A stretch of 55,569 bases of DNA from Rhodospirillaceae bacterium UBA6219 (GCA_002435715.1 DISD01000040.1:1-55569); one strand, 5' to 3'; numbered from the stretch's first letter, positions 42,646-51,305 are shown. The notes: generated by a model from the sequence alone, not told the origin. Program-made: numbers and translations.

Positions 42646-44286
42646 ATGGCCGACCGCGAGCGCGACCGCTTCGTCGCCCTGGCCTTTTGCCGCGCCGACA
42701 TATTGTTGGAACTGACCGAGGACATGGAGGTGGTGTTCGCCGCCGGGGCCACGCAGTTGCTGTTGGGCGCCGGCCCGGAAAAACTGGCGGGCAAGGCCTT
42801 CCTGGACCTGGTGGCCGAAGACGACCGGGCGCTCACCGGCGAGATGCTGGACGCCGCCCGTTCGCAAGGCCGTATCGATGACGTGGTGGTCAAGCTGAAC
42901 GGGGCCACACGGCGCCCCAACGTCGCCTTGGCCGGCTATCGGGTGCCTGATTTCGACAACCATTTCTTTCTGGCGCTGAAGGTCGAGCCGGCTTTTCAGG
43001 CGGAACGTCCCGACGACGCGGAAATCAAGCGTGACGCCGCCACCGGTCTGCTGGACGAAGCGTCCTATGCCGCCCTGGCCGCCGACCGCGCCCTGGCCTT
43101 CAAGCGGGCCGGCGGCCGGCCGCAGCTGTCGGTGGTCAAGGTGGATGGGCTGGACAGCCTGAACAAGACCCTGGGGGCGTCGGATCGCAAACGGGTGATG
43201 AAGGCGGTGGGCGACATCCTGAACCAGCATTCGCTGGGCGGCAACACCGCCGGTCAGGTGTCGAACGACAGCTTTTCCTATCTGCATCGCGACGACGTGG
43301 AAGCCGAAGAGATCGGCAACATGATCTCGAACGCCGCCAAGACCCTGTTCAATTCCGATCTCAAGACCCATTCCCACACCCTGGACGCCGACGGCGCCGG
43401 TCTGGCCGAACATCAGGTGGCCAAGGCCATCGCCCATACCATCCGGCGCTTTTCCGAAACCGGCCAACTGGACAAGAAGAAAAGCATCGGCCAGGTGCTG
43501 AAGGGGCTGGTGTCCGACACCATCGACAACGTCGCCTATATCCGCAAGCTGGTGACCAAGCGCGACTTCGACATGGCCTTCATGCCGGTCTGCGACATGC
43601 GCCTGGAACGCGTCCATCATTTCGAGGTGCTGACCCGCTTCCGCGACACTCGGCCGGGCGTGTCACCCTATCACCTGTTCTGTCTGGCCGAGGAAGTGGG
43701 CATCGTCTCGGAACTGGATCTGGCGGTGGTCGACACCACCATCCGCACGGTGGCCGAGCTGACCCGCAAGGGCGGTCTGTTGCCGGCGGTGGCCATCAAC
43801 CTGTCGGGACAGTCGCTGGCGTCGCAGCATTTCGTCACCGAGCTGCGCAAGCTGTTGGCGCGCAGCGGCGTGCAGCCGCGCAAGGTCATGTTCGAACTGA
43901 CCGAATCGGTGAAGATCGAGCAATTGGCCGAGGTCAACGCCACCATCCAGACCTTCCGTCAGCGCGGTTTCCGCTTTTGTCTGGACGATTTCGGATCGGG
44001 GGCGGCCAGCTTCGATTATCTGAACGCGCTGGACGTGGATCTGGTCAAGTTCGACGGTCCGGTGATCAAGCGGGCGGCGGCCAGCCAGAAGGGCAGCGAC
44101 CTTTTGGCCTCGATGGCCCGCATGTGCGCATCCATGGGCATCAAGACCGCCGCCGAGATGGTGGAAGACAAGCGTTTGGCGGGTCGGGTCTATCAATGTG
44201 GGGTCGATTTCGGCCAGGGCTGGCACTTCGGCAAGCCCGAACTCGATCCCTTCGTTTATGTCGATCGTTTTATGGGCGGTTTGTGA
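42646..44286 (+). CDS. EAL-domain c-di-GMP phosphodiesterase with PAS and degenerate GGDEF
   Basis: A 546-residue cytoplasmic protein. An N-terminal PAS-like region (LTEDMEVVFAAGATQLL) is followed by a GGDEF-like domain (DAATGLLDEASYAALAADRA) whose signature is lost (GQVSNDSF). A C-terminal EAL domain keeps the metal and catalytic residues: EVLTRF (E327), AINLSGQSL, FELTES, CLDDFGSG, LVKFDG, AEMVED and GQGWHFG. An active phosphodiesterase is therefore plausible. The ATG at 42646 has GGGG upstream. It heads a signalling island of six genes. Confidence 0.88.
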   Translation: MADRERDRFVALAFCRADILLELTEDMEVVFAAGATQLLLGAGPEKLAGKAFLDLVAEDDRALTGEMLDAARSQGRIDDVVVKLNGATRRPNVALAGYRVPDFDNHFFLALKVEPAFQAERPDDAEIKRDAATGLLDEASYAALAADRALAFKRAGGRPQLSVVKVDGLDSLNKTLGASDRKRVMKAVGDILNQHSLGGNTAGQVSNDSFSYLHRDDVEAEEIGNMISNAAKTLFNSDLKTHSHTLDADGAGLAEHQVAKAIAHTIRRFSETGQLDKKKSIGQVLKGLVSDTIDNVAYIRKLVTKRDFDMAFMPVCDMRLERVHHFEVLTRFRDTRPGVSPYHLFCLAEEVGIVSELDLAVVDTTIRTVAELTRKGGLLPAVAINLSGQSLASQHFVTELRKLLARSGVQPRKVMFELTESVKIEQLAEVNATIQTFRQRGFRFCLDDFGSGAASFDYLNALDVDLVKFDGPVIKRAAASQKGSDLLASMARMCASMGIKTAAEMVEDKRLAGRVYQCGVDFGQGWHFGKPELDPFVYVDRFMGGL

Positions 44287-44378
44287 TTCGGACACAAATC
44301 ACGCTAACGACGTTCATATCCCTTTGTTAGAAGGGGCACGGGGGCAACCCGCTTTCAGGGTTTGATGGGGTTCGACAG

Positions 44379-46916
44379 ATGCTTACCCGCCAGGGATTGG
44401 GTATTCGCGCCAAGCTGATCGGTATTTTCGTCCTGATCAAGGTCATCCCGCTGGTCTTCCTGGCCTGGTTCGCCTGGCAGGGACAAAGCTGGCTGGCCGA
44501 CAAGGTTTCCGCCAGCGTCGTCGGCATGGTGGTGCAGATGCGCGAAACCGCCGAGACGGTGGCCAATTCCACCACGTCTGCGGCCATCAAGGCGCTGGAC
44601 GACGCGGCACGCGAATCCATGGAACGGATGACCACCGATGTCGCCCGCGCGGTGGCGGCCTTCCTGTACGACCGCGATTCCGATATCGCCTCGGCCGCCC
44701 TGGTGCCGCAATCGGAAGCCGAATACCGTCGTTTCCTCGCCGCCCGAACCCGCAACGTCGAACGCCATCACCCTTGGGTACTGGCCCCCGACGGCAGCAA
44801 ATGGGTGCCCGGCCCGGAAGCGACGCCGCGTTACGACCAGCCGCCGGCGGTTCCGACCATTCCCGACCAGGCGCGCAACTTCAATTACCGCCATCCCGAC
44901 GCCGTCGGTCTGGTCGAGGCCAAGCCCTTGTTCCTGGAAATGACCTTCGTCGGCCTGGACGGCAGGGAAAAGGTCAAGGTCACCACCTCGCCGCTGATGG
45001 ATCCGGCGCTTCACGACGTGTCCCAGCGCCAGAACACCTTCATCAAGGCGGAAACCTATTTCCCAGCCTTGCAGGCGTTGAAACCGGGAGAAATATACGT
45101 TTCCGACGTCATCGGCGCTTATGTGGGGTCCCCGGTCATCGGACCCTACACCCCGGCGGCGGCGCAAAAGCGCGGCATCACCTACGCGCCTGACGAAGCC
45201 GGCTATGCCGGGGTGGAAAACCCGGTGGGCAAGCGTTTCCAGGGTTTGGTGCGCTGGGCGACGCCGGTGGTCAAGGACGGCAAGGTGGTGGGCTGGGTGA
45301 CCCTGGCCCTGGACCACAGCCATTTGATGGAATTCACCGACCATATCCTGCCCACCTCGGATCGCTATAGCCCCATTCCCGACGCCACCAGCGGCAATTA
45401 CGCCTTCATCTGGGACTACAAAGGGCGTTCCATCGTCCATCCGCGTCATTATTTCATCGTCGGTTACGACCCCGAAACCGGTGAACCGGCGCCGCCTTGG
45501 ATGGATCAGGGGCTTTACGATTCCTGGAAAGCCAGCGCTCAACCACTGGGCCCGTATCTGGCCGGGGTGAAAATCTTCGACAATCAGTCGTGGGACAAGA
45601 AAGGCGCCGCCCAACAGGTCAAGGACGGGCAATTGGGCCTGGATTGCCGTTATCTGAACCACGCGCCGCAATGCACCGGCTGGATGGATCTGACCCGGGA
45701 CGGCGGCTCGGGCTCGTTCGACATCTTCTGGAGCGGCTTGTGGAAGCTGACCACGGCGGCGGCCATTCCTTATCACACCGGGCAATACGGCCAATCGGCC
45801 CGCGGCTTCGGCTTCGTCACCATCGGCGCCAACGTGGACGATTTCCACCGCGCCGCCACCGAATCCAAGGCGGCGGCGGAAAAGGTGGTCGCCGCCCATG
45901 ACAGCGCGCTGCAGGAACAATTGGAAGCGGTGCTGAACCTGATCGGCGACCAGCTTCACACCATGACCCGGCAATTGACGCTGTCCACCACCTTGATGGT
46001 GGTCTTGGTCATCGTCGTCGCCATTTGGATGGCGTCGCTGTTGACCCGGCGCATCACCACGGTGGTCCAGGGTATCCGCCGTTTCGAGGATGGCGACATG
46101 GCCTATCGCCTGCCGGTACAAAGCCATGACGAGATGGGCGCCTTGGCCGATTCGTTCAACGAAATGGCCGATCGGGTGGGCGAATCCTTCCAGCGTGCCG
46201 ACGACGCCCGCAGCCGGGCGGAAGAGGCCAGCCGCATGAAAAGCGAGTTCCTGGCGTCCATGAGCCATGAATTACGCACGCCGTTGAACGGCATCATCGG
46301 CTTCGCCGAGTTGTTGAAGGACGAGATCGAGGACGAGGATTCGCGCGAAAACGCCGAAATCATCGAAAAAAGCGGCCGCCATCTGCTGGAATTGCTGAAC
46401 ACCGTGCTCGACGTGGCCAAGATCGAGGCCGGCGCCATGCATTTGAACCGCGAGACGGTCAAGATCGGTCCGCTGGTCCGCGACGTCGCCGCCATCCATC
46501 AGCCGGTGGCCCAGGGCAAGGGGCTGGAATTCACCGTTCAGTTGGCCGAGGATTTGCCCGAAACCATCCTTGCCGATCCGGTTCGGGTTCGTCAGGTGCT
46601 GCATAATTTGTTGTCCAACGCCGTCAAGTTCACCGCAACCGGTTCGGTGCATCTGTCGGTGGTGGGCGACGGCGCCGGGGTCAGCGTGCGGGTCCGTGAT
46701 ACCGGCCCCGGGATCGCCCCCGAATTGCAGGACAAGATTTTCGAGAAATTCCACCAAGGTGACGCTTTCCTGACCCGTTCCCACGGTGGGACCGGTTTGG
46801 GGTTGACCCTGGCCCGTCATCTGGTGGACTTGATGGGGGGAAGCATGAGTTTGGAATCGACGGTGGGCCAAGGCAGCCTTTTCGCCTTTACCCTGCCGGT
46901 GGAGCCGCTTTCATGA
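44379..46916 (+). CDS. Membrane sensor histidine kinase with large periplasmic domain
   Basis: An 845-residue kinase. A first membrane segment (about 12-32) and a second (about 533-553) bracket a periplasmic region of about 500 residues that resembles a Cache-type sensor and includes a CRYLNHAPQC Cys pair. HAMP, HisKA with His630 in MSHELRTPLNG, and HATPase_c with N, G1 (RDTGPGIAP) and G2 (GGTGLGLTLA) boxes follow. It has no receiver domain; two receivers and an Hpt are encoded next door. Its TGA overlaps the next ATG. GGGG precedes the start. Confidence 0.92.
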   Translation: MLTRQGLGIRAKLIGIFVLIKVIPLVFLAWFAWQGQSWLADKVSASVVGMVVQMRETAETVANSTTSAAIKALDDAARESMERMTTDVARAVAAFLYDRDSDIASAALVPQSEAEYRRFLAARTRNVERHHPWVLAPDGSKWVPGPEATPRYDQPPAVPTIPDQARNFNYRHPDAVGLVEAKPLFLEMTFVGLDGREKVKVTTSPLMDPALHDVSQRQNTFIKAETYFPALQALKPGEIYVSDVIGAYVGSPVIGPYTPAAAQKRGITYAPDEAGYAGVENPVGKRFQGLVRWATPVVKDGKVVGWVTLALDHSHLMEFTDHILPTSDRYSPIPDATSGNYAFIWDYKGRSIVHPRHYFIVGYDPETGEPAPPWMDQGLYDSWKASAQPLGPYLAGVKIFDNQSWDKKGAAQQVKDGQLGLDCRYLNHAPQCTGWMDLTRDGGSGSFDIFWSGLWKLTTAAAIPYHTGQYGQSARGFGFVTIGANVDDFHRAATESKAAAEKVVAAHDSALQEQLEAVLNLIGDQLHTMTRQLTLSTTLMVVLVIVVAIWMASLLTRRITTVVQGIRRFEDGDMAYRLPVQSHDEMGALADSFNEMADRVGESFQRADDARSRAEEASRMKSEFLASMSHELRTPLNGIIGFAELLKDEIEDEDSRENAEIIEKSGRHLLELLNTVLDVAKIEAGAMHLNRETVKIGPLVRDVAAIHQPVAQGKGLEFTVQLAEDLPETILADPVRVRQVLHNLLSNAVKFTATGSVHLSVVGDGAGVSVRVRDTGPGIAPELQDKIFEKFHQGDAFLTRSHGGTGLGLTLARHLVDLMGGSMSLESTVGQGSLFAFTLPVEPLS

Positions 46917-47290
46917 GCGGGCAGAAATACGCCCTGGTGGTCGACGACAACGAGGTGAACCGTCTGTTGGCCGAGCGTCTGCTGGCCAAGCTGGGCTGGC
47001 GCGTCGACACCGCCGACGACGGCTTGGCCGCCTTGACGTGGCTGCGGGGTCATTGCGCCGATCTGGTGCTGTTGGACATTTCCATGCCGGGAATGAGCGG
47101 CGACGAGGTGTGTCGGACCGCGCGCGCCGAGAATCTGTGCGCCGGCTCGAAGCTGGTGGCTTACACCGCCCACGCCATGCCCGAGGAACGCGCGCAATTC
47201 TTGGCCGCCGGCTTTGACGGCATTCTGACCAAGCCCATATCCAAGTCGAATGTGGTCGACATGCTGGCCAGCCTGGGATTGGACCAATGA
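46913..47290 (+). CDS. Stand-alone response regulator receiver (1)
   Basis: A 125-residue CheY-like receiver without an output domain. VVDDNEVNRLL supplies the acidic pocket, Asp55 in LLDISMPGMSG is the phospho-acceptor, and TKPIS carries the conserved Lys. It overlaps the kinase stop by four bases and the following gene by four, so its partner is probably the kinase. Confidence 0.92.
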   Translation: MSGQKYALVVDDNEVNRLLAERLLAKLGWRVDTADDGLAALTWLRGHCADLVLLDISMPGMSGDEVCRTARAENLCAGSKLVAYTAHAMPEERAQFLAAGFDGILTKPISKSNVVDMLASLGLDQ

Positions 47291-47748
47291 TCGCCCGTCT
47301 GCTTCGCCTGTTGTTGTTGATGGTGCCGCTGACGGCCGCGTCGGCCGAAACACCGTCGCGGCCGACGCCCATCCAGGTGCGCGAGATCACCTTGCGCGCC
47401 GCCACCTTGCTGGCCGAGCAAAGCGTCGACGAGGCGCGCAAGCAATTTCATGCCACCGGTGATTTCCGTTTCGGCGAAATCTACGTCAACGTCATTGACC
47501 TGAACGGCGCCTGGGTGATCTATCCCCCCGCCCCCAGGAACGAAGGCAAGTCGGTGCTGAACGTCGTCGACAGCGACGGCAAGCTGCTGGTCAGGGAAAT
47601 CATCAAGGTGGCCGAGGAACAAGGCGAGGGCTGGGTGGAATATCGCTGGCTCAATCCGGCCTCGAACCGCATCGAACCCAAGCTGACCTTCGTCAAACGC
47701 GTGCCCGGCAAGGACTTGATAGCCTATGCCGGCCTTTATCGTCCCTAA
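47287..47748 (+). CDS. Secreted single-Cache-like protein
   Basis: A 153-residue protein with a signal peptide (MIARLLRLLLLMVPLTAASA) and no second membrane segment. The mature part (ATGDFRFGEIYVNVIDLNGA, HPPA-like YPPAPRNEGKS, VVDSDGKLLVREII, GEGWVEYRWLNPAS) matches the sCache_2 sensor fold. Such domains usually lie inside chemoreceptors or kinases; here it is free in the periplasm, perhaps as a ligand-binding partner of the kinase. It overlaps the upstream receiver by four bases. Confidence 0.82.
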   Translation: MIARLLRLLLLMVPLTAASAETPSRPTPIQVREITLRAATLLAEQSVDEARKQFHATGDFRFGEIYVNVIDLNGAWVIYPPAPRNEGKSVLNVVDSDGKLLVREIIKVAEEQGEGWVEYRWLNPASNRIEPKLTFVKRVPGKDLIAYAGLYRP

Positions 47749-47758
47749 GGAAGCCATC

Positions 47759-48175
47759 ATGAGCGAAAAGTTGGAACAAGCCATTGCCGCCGCCATCGCC
47801 GACAAGCTGGTGCTGGTGGTCGAAGACACCTCGTCGTCGCGCATTCTGGTCTCGGGCCTGGTGCGGGGCCTGGGGGCGCATCGGGTGGTTTCGGCCACCG
47901 ACGGGGTGGACGCCCTGGCCAAGACCGTGGACAAGGGTCTGGTCCCCGACGTGGTGCTGTGCGACTGGGTCATGCCCAACATGGACGGTCTGGAACTGCT
48001 GACCCGCATCAAGGCCGCCCATAGCGCCGTCAAGTTCATCATGATGACGGTGAAGACTGAAGCGGAAGCGGTGATCATGGCCCGCCAGCACGGCGTCGAC
48101 GGCTATGTGGCCAAGCCCTTCAGCCGCGACAGCCTGATGGCGTCGCTGGCCAAGGTGCTGGGCGTTTCCGGCTGA
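47759..48175 (+). CDS. Stand-alone response regulator receiver (2)
   Basis: A 138-residue CheY-like receiver: VVEDTSSSRILVSGL, Asp69 in VLCDWVMPNMDGLELL, and AKPFS at the Lys. The N-terminal 18 residues form an extra helix. AAGGA lies just before the ATG at 47759. Its TGA overlaps the hpt start (TGATG). There is no output domain. Confidence 0.92.
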   Translation: MSEKLEQAIAAAIADKLVLVVEDTSSSRILVSGLVRGLGAHRVVSATDGVDALAKTVDKGLVPDVVLCDWVMPNMDGLELLTRIKAAHSAVKFIMMTVKTEAEAVIMARQHGVDGYVAKPFSRDSLMASLAKVLGVSG

Positions 48176-48564
48176 TGGCGGACTGGCGCCAAGCCCCGGT
48201 GGTGGACGATGCGGTCACCACCCAGCTGCGCCAGGATTTGGATGAAGACGACTTCGTCCTGGTTCACGCCGCCTTGGCCGACGATATCCGGGGCCGCATG
48301 GCCGAATTGGCCGCCGCCTTGGCCGCGGACGATACCGAAACGGCACGTCGGGCCATCCATTCCCTGAAAGGGGCGGCCCTGAACCTGGGGCATGCGCGTT
48401 TGGGGCTGCTGTGCAGTCATCTCAACCAATGTGCCTTGGCCTCGGACTGGTCGGCCATTCGTTCCGCTTGGAACGATCTGCGGGCCGTCAGCTCGGCGTC
48501 ATTGGCCGCCCTTGGGCACGGGGGTCTTGCCTTTGACGGGGATTCGTCTATAGTCCGCCACTAG
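48175..48564 (+). CDS. Histidine phosphotransfer (Hpt) protein
   Basis: A 129-residue all-helical protein with the Hpt signature RRAIHSLKGAALNLGHARL; His62 is the likely phospho-site. It would shuttle phosphate between the kinase/receivers encoded upstream. It starts in the stop of the second receiver. The gene's last 38 bases include the promoter of the following rimP operon. Confidence 0.9.
   Translation: MADWRQAPVVDDAVTTQLRQDLDEDDFVLVHAALADDIRGRMAELAAALAADDTETARRAIHSLKGAALNLGHARLGLLCSHLNQCALASDWSAIRSAWNDLRAVSSASLAALGHGGLAFDGDSSIVRH
48527..48561 (+). promoter_or_regulatory. Promoter of the rimP-nusA-infB operon
   Basis: TTGCCT (48527-48532), 16 bases, TATAGT (48549-48554), followed by a GC-rich CCGCCAC discriminator. 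It lies inside the end of the hpt gene. The 14 bases at 48548-48561 are identical to the cbiX promoter. TTGACG at 48533 is only ten bases from the -10 and is rejected as the -35. Confidence 0.65.
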
Positions 48565-48579
48565 ACACATTCTTGCTCT

Positions 48580-48646
48580 CCGACCAAGAAGCTTAGCTGG
48601 AGGTCGGGTTCGCAGGGTGGGCCATTGGCCCACTTTTTGTTTTTTC
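48580..48646 (+). terminator. Leader hairpins and intrinsic terminator before rimP
   Basis: The leader first pairs CCGACC (48580-48585) with GGTCGG (48602-48607). A perfect 7-bp stem then follows (GTGGGCC 48617-48623, GGCCCAC 48627-48633) with a 3-base loop. It is followed by a T-rich tract (48634-48645, one G). It lies after the promoter and before the rimP ATG, so it would act as an attenuator, or end a small RNA of about 85 bases. Upstream readthrough from the hpt gene would also stop here. Confidence 0.8.
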
Positions 48647-48679
48647 TAGGGACCGCTTTGGTCGCGAGGCTTTTCGGGA

Positions 48680-49198
48680 ATGGAACTTCATCAGCGTTTG
48701 GAAACATTGTTCGCCCCCACCTTGGAGTCCATGGGCTACGAGATGGTGCGGGTGATGTTCCAGGGCCGCACCCGCCCGACGCTTCAGGTGATGGCCGAGC
48801 GCAAGGATGGCCGTCCCATGACGGTGGACGACTGCGCCGACATCAGCCGATCCTTGTCGGCGTTGTTGGACGTAGAAGACCCCATCCAGGGCGCTTACGC
48901 CTTGGAAGTCAGCTCGCCGGGGATCGACCGGCCGCTGACCCGGGCCAAGGACTTCGTCACTTGGGCCGGTTTCGAAATCAAGATGGAAGCCTTGGTCGGC
49001 GTCGATGGACGCAAGCGCTTCCGCGGCAAGCTGCTGGGGCTGGACGGGGAAGAGGTGCTTCTTCACGCCGACGGCCAGGATTTGCGCTTGGCCCTTTCCG
49101 ACCTGAAAAGCGCCAAGCTGGTGCTGACCGATGAACTGATCGCCGCCGTCACCCGGGATCTGGAAGACCCGGACGCGGACCAACAGGGAAACCAATAA
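48680..49198 (+). CDS. rimP: Ribosome maturation factor RimP
   Basis: A 172-residue 30S assembly factor. The family core is visible: GYEMVRVMFQGRTRPTLQVM, then DDCADISRSLSALLD and the conserved YALEVSSPGIDRPLT. The C-terminal SH3-like domain follows. It is the first gene of the operon; its stop abuts the nusA ATG directly. Confidence 0.96.
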   Translation: MELHQRLETLFAPTLESMGYEMVRVMFQGRTRPTLQVMAERKDGRPMTVDDCADISRSLSALLDVEDPIQGAYALEVSSPGIDRPLTRAKDFVTWAGFEIKMEALVGVDGRKRFRGKLLGLDGEEVLLHADGQDLRLALSDLKSAKLVLTDELIAAVTRDLEDPDADQQGNQ

Positions 49199-50707
49199 AT
49201 GGAACGAATCGCCGCTCTGCCCCGCCCCGAACTGCTTCAGGTCGCCGACGCCGTCGCCCGCGACAAGGGCATCGACCGCGACGAGGTGCTGGAGGCCATG
49301 GAACAGGCCATCCAGAAGGCCGGTCGCTCCAAGTACGGGCATGAACACGACATCCGCGCCCATATCGACCGCAAGACCGGCGAGATCCAGCTGGCCCGCT
49401 TCATCGAAATCGTCGAGGAAGTGGAAAACGAAGCCACCCAGCTGCCGCTGGCCCGTGCCCTGAAGAAGAAGCCCGACGCGCAAATCGGCGACTTCCTGGT
49501 CGATCCGCTGCCGCCCATCGATTTCGGCCGCATTGCCGCCCAGACCGCCAAGCAGGTCATCGTCCAAAAGGTGCGCGACGCCGAACGTCAGCGCCAGTTC
49601 AACGAATACAAGGACCGTGTGGGCGAGGTCAGCAACGGCCTGGTCAAGCGCGTCGAATTCGGCAATGTCATCGTCGATCTGGGCCGCGCCGAAGCGCTCT
49701 TGCGTCGTGACGAGCTGATCCCGCGTGAAACCTTCCGCACCGGTGACCGCGTGCGTGCCTATATCGCCGACGTCCGTCAGGAACCGCGCGGCCCGCAGAT
49801 TTTCCTGTCGCGCACCCATCCGGTGTTCATGGCCAAGCTGTTCGCCCAGGAAGTGCCGGAAATCTATGACGGCATCATCGAAATCAAGGCGGTGGCCCGC
49901 GACCCCGGTTCGCGTGCCAAGATCGCGGTGATCAGCCACGATTCCTCCATCGATCCGGTGGGTGCCTGCGTCGGTATGCGCGGTTCGCGCGTTCAGGCGG
50001 TGGTCGCCGAATTGCAGGGCGAAAAGATCGACATCATTCCGTGGTCGGGCGAATACGCCACTTTCGTGGTCAATGCTTTGGCCCCGGCCGAAGTGTCCAA
50101 GGTGGTGCTGGACGACGAAACCCACACCATGGAAGTGGTGGTCCCCGACGACCAACTGAGCCTCGCCATCGGCCGTCGCGGCCAGAACGTGCGTCTGGCC
50201 AGCCAGCTGACCGGCTGGTCCATCGACATCATGACCGAGGCCGAGGAATCGGAACGCCGCAACGAAGAATTCCGTTCGCGGTCCAAGCTGTTCATCGATG
50301 CCCTGGACGTTGACGACGTGCTCGCCCATCTGTTGGTGACCGAAGGCTTCACCACGGTGGAAGAAGTCGGCTATGTGCCGTTGGAAGACCTGACCGGCAT
50401 CGAAGGCTTCGACGAAGACGTCGCCGCCGAGCTGCAGCAGCGGGCGCGGACCTTCCTGGCCGAACAGGACGAACGTTACGACGCCATGCGCAAGGATTTG
50501 GGCGTTACCGACGAAATGGCCGCTTTGGAAGGTTTGACCCCGGCCATGCTGGTCAAGCTGGGCCATCGCGAGATCAAGACCCTGGACGATTTGGGCGATC
50601 TGGCCTCGGACGAGCTGATCGACATCGTCGGCAAGGACGAAATGAACGAGGAACAGGCCAACACCGTCATCATGGCCGCGCGCGCGCACTGGTTCGATGG
50701 AGAGTAA
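49199..50707 (+). CDS. nusA: Transcription elongation/termination factor NusA
   Basis: A 502-residue NusA that binds RNA polymerase and modulates pausing, termination and antitermination. The N-terminal RNAP-binding domain is followed by S1 (GLVKRVEFGNVIVDLGRAEA), two KH domains (DPVGACVGMRGSRVQAVVAE and LAIGRRGQNVRLASQLTGW) and two C-terminal acidic helix-hairpin-helix repeats (EGFTTVEEVGYVPLEDLTGI). In many bacteria NusA acts on its own leader, which makes the upstream terminator notable. The last 11 bases overlap ylxR. Confidence 0.97.
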   Translation: MERIAALPRPELLQVADAVARDKGIDRDEVLEAMEQAIQKAGRSKYGHEHDIRAHIDRKTGEIQLARFIEIVEEVENEATQLPLARALKKKPDAQIGDFLVDPLPPIDFGRIAAQTAKQVIVQKVRDAERQRQFNEYKDRVGEVSNGLVKRVEFGNVIVDLGRAEALLRRDELIPRETFRTGDRVRAYIADVRQEPRGPQIFLSRTHPVFMAKLFAQEVPEIYDGIIEIKAVARDPGSRAKIAVISHDSSIDPVGACVGMRGSRVQAVVAELQGEKIDIIPWSGEYATFVVNALAPAEVSKVVLDDETHTMEVVVPDDQLSLAIGRRGQNVRLASQLTGWSIDIMTEAEESERRNEEFRSRSKLFIDALDVDDVLAHLLVTEGFTTVEEVGYVPLEDLTGIEGFDEDVAAELQQRARTFLAEQDERYDAMRKDLGVTDEMAALEGLTPAMLVKLGHREIKTLDDLGDLASDELIDIVGKDEMNEEQANTVIMAARAHWFDGE

Positions 50708-51305
50708 CGACCTGATCGACGACGATCTGCGGAAAGGACCGAACCGGCGATGCATCGTATCGGGATCGGTTCTTCCCAAAGAGCAATTGCTGCGGTTTGT
50801 CGTCGGTCCTGATAATATGGTCGTTCCCGATGTGGACGGCCGGCTTCCCGGACGGGGAATCTGGTTGTCCCCAGGGCGGGATGTGGTAAATACGGCGGTA
50901 ACCAAGCGATTGTTCGCCAAGGCGGCGCGTCGTGCGGTGTCGACGCCGGATGATCTGGCGGGTCTGATCGAACGGATTTTGCACCGCCGCTGTCTGGATG
51001 CCCTGGCTTTGGCCCGGCGCGCCGGCCAAGCGGTCGCGGGTTTCGAGAAGGTCAAGGCCGAACTGAAATCCGGCCGTGTCGCCGTGCTGGTGCAAGCCAG
51101 CGATGCCGCCCCCGACGGGCGGGACAAGTTGAAGGCGTTGGCCCCCGGCGCCGTCGTGGTCGATCTGTTCGACGCGGCAGAATTGGGGGCGGTGTTTGGC
51201 CGCGACCACGCGGTTCATGCCTGTGTCGCCCCCGGCGGGCTGGCCCGTCGGTTGACGACGGAAGCGGCCTTGTTGGGCGGATTCCGGCAGGATCAAACGC
51301 CATGA
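50697..51305 (+). CDS. YlxR (DUF448) and L7Ae-like RNA-binding fusion
   Basis: A 202-residue protein of the type conserved in alphaproteobacterial nus operons. Residues 1-90 are the YlxR/DUF448 domain (NRRCIVSGSVLPKEQLLRFV, then DVDGRLPGRGIWLS); a YlxR homologue in Firmicutes (RnpM) binds RNase P RNA. Residues about 95-202 resemble ribosomal protein L7Ae/YlxQ (ALALARRAGQAVAGFEKVKA). The ATG at 50697 overlaps the end of nusA. Confidence 0.9.
   Translation: MESNDLIDDDLRKGPNRRCIVSGSVLPKEQLLRFVVGPDNMVVPDVDGRLPGRGIWLSPGRDVVNTAVTKRLFAKAARRAVSTPDDLAGLIERILHRRCLDALALARRAGQAVAGFEKVKAELKSGRVAVLVQASDAAPDGRDKLKALAPGAVVVDLFDAAELGAVFGRDHAVHACVAPGGLARRLTTEAALLGGFRQDQTP

Noticed and set aside
48533..48554. 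TTGACG (48533-48538) as the -35 of the rimP promoter
   Set aside because: It is only ten bases from the -10, too close for sigma-70; TTGCCT at 48527 gives a normal 16-base spacer.
48562..48650. tRNA or other structured RNA gene before rimP
   Set aside because: No cloverleaf or anticodon arm can be drawn; the hairpins fit a leader with terminator instead.
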